Shown: piece after piece, positions 63,787 through 64,000 of the stretch
Layout: the number at the start of each line of letters is the position of its first letter
How positions within the stretch are numbered: the stretch's first letter is position 1
Source of the DNA: Methanolobus tindarius DSM 2278
GTDB taxonomy: Archaea > Halobacteriota > Methanosarcinia > Methanosarcinales > Methanosarcinaceae
NCBI RefSeq assembly: GCF_000504205.1
Contig: NZ_AZAJ01000001.1
Span: 186,001 to 250,000 of the forward strand
DNA: 64,000 nucleotides
Direction of reading: 5' to 3'
Notes under the pieces: model-generated
The model's database searches: none
Seen by the model: the letters and a program-made list of their open reading frames with translations, nothing else
Told to the model about the DNA's origin: nothing
Position numbers and translations under genes: made by a program

Positions 63787-64000
63787 TCAGAACGAAAGTT
63801 GCCTGACACCGCCCCCTAATTCCTCTTTCACTTTATCGTATGCAGCTTCCCCGAGGAACATCTCATATATTTCATCAGCCTTTTCATCGATATCAACATC
63901 TTCAAAATTATCAGGATAAAGGACACTACCCATAAAGTATGAATTTATAAGCACATTTTCGTAATTACGTGAATATGAAGAAACAGGCAGGAATCCATAA
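63787..64000 (-). CDS. Substrate-binding protein of second importer, C-terminal part
   Basis: The last 70 codons only; the rest is beyond the right edge. The visible text (YGFLPVSSYSRNYENVLINS, then YFMGSVLYPDNFEDVDIDEK) aligns with the C-terminus of the plus-strand binding protein (YGVLPFNKYGTNFGSVIADS, YFVGKTLYPDRFEDVDLESK). The stop is at 63787-63789. Confidence 0.85.
   Translation of the reverse strand, partial: YGFLPVSSYSRNYENVLINSYFMGSVLYPDNFEDVDIDEKADEIYEMFLGEAAYDKVKEELGGGVRQLSF

Noticed and set aside
1-64000. CRISPR arrays, tRNA or rRNA genes
   Set aside because: No regularly spaced direct repeats of CRISPR type and no recognisable tRNA or rRNA sequence were seen in the gaps; this was by eye, so a degenerate tRNA could be missed.

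Overview
The window looks like chromosomal DNA of a methanogenic archaeon of the order Methanosarcinales, probably a methylotrophic, cytochrome-type genus such as Methanolobus or Methanococcoides; the genus is inference. The evidence is soluble heterodisulfide reductase genes (HdrA, HdrB, HdrC, MvhD, an FrhB/FdhB-type F420 subunit), archaeal GatE, TATA-box promoters, a surface protein with the Methanosarcina-type S-layer domain and a PGF-CTERM tail, and archaeal small toxin-antitoxin pairs. No rRNA, tRNA or CRISPR array was recognised.

Layout. 1-2.4 kb: a truncated secreted surface protein, then a small secreted protein paired with a membrane-anchored winged-helix regulator. 2.4-3.07 kb: non-coding DNA with three copies of a promoter-like element and two strong hairpins. 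3.07-13.9 kb: an electron-transfer block made of two facing Hdr clusters. The plus-strand cluster has an HdrA-MvhD fusion and an eight-cluster polyferredoxin. The minus-strand cluster reads hdrC-hdrB, a gap with an odd repeat, then hdrA-mvhD-fdhB-(FdhA/NuoG-like)-(62-aa orphan). Together these could pass electrons between F420H2, ferredoxin and CoM-S-S-CoB by flavin-based bifurcation. 14.2-22.9 kb: housekeeping genes gatE, a TolB-like propeller, carA, carB and argG.

22.9-25.7 kb is a hotspot of decayed toxin-antitoxin genes (a RelE-like toxin with an in-frame stop, an MNT gene with a truncated HEPN partner, an intact HicBA pair) and dispersed palindromic repeats. 25.8-39.1 kb is a surface-glycan island: an aminotransferase/oxidoreductase/UDP-sugar dehydrogenase module, a flippase, and a long minus-strand operon of glycosyltransferases, an ATP-grasp ligase, an acetyltransferase and a deacetylase. 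Its centre is visibly AT-richer than the flanks. 39.4-42.3 kb holds small genes, a second HicBA pair, an acylphosphatase and a divergent pair of YdjM-like membrane proteins.

42.5-46.7 kb is one very large hybrid histidine kinase. 46.9-51.1 kb is a second copy of the sugar module, now with the acetyltransferase that completes a WbpA/B/E/D-type route to a diacetamido uronic acid. 51.1-54.4 kb adds VanZ-like, sugar epimerase, small zinc-finger and GlcNAc-1-phosphate transferase-like genes. 54.6-55.9 kb is an ISL3-family insertion sequence whose inverted repeats can be read. 55.9-57.2 kb is the S-layer-domain protein. 57.5-64 kb has two FecCD/BtuCDF-type metal-chelate transporters in opposite orientation around a methyltransferase and a TrmO-like gene; the second runs off the window.
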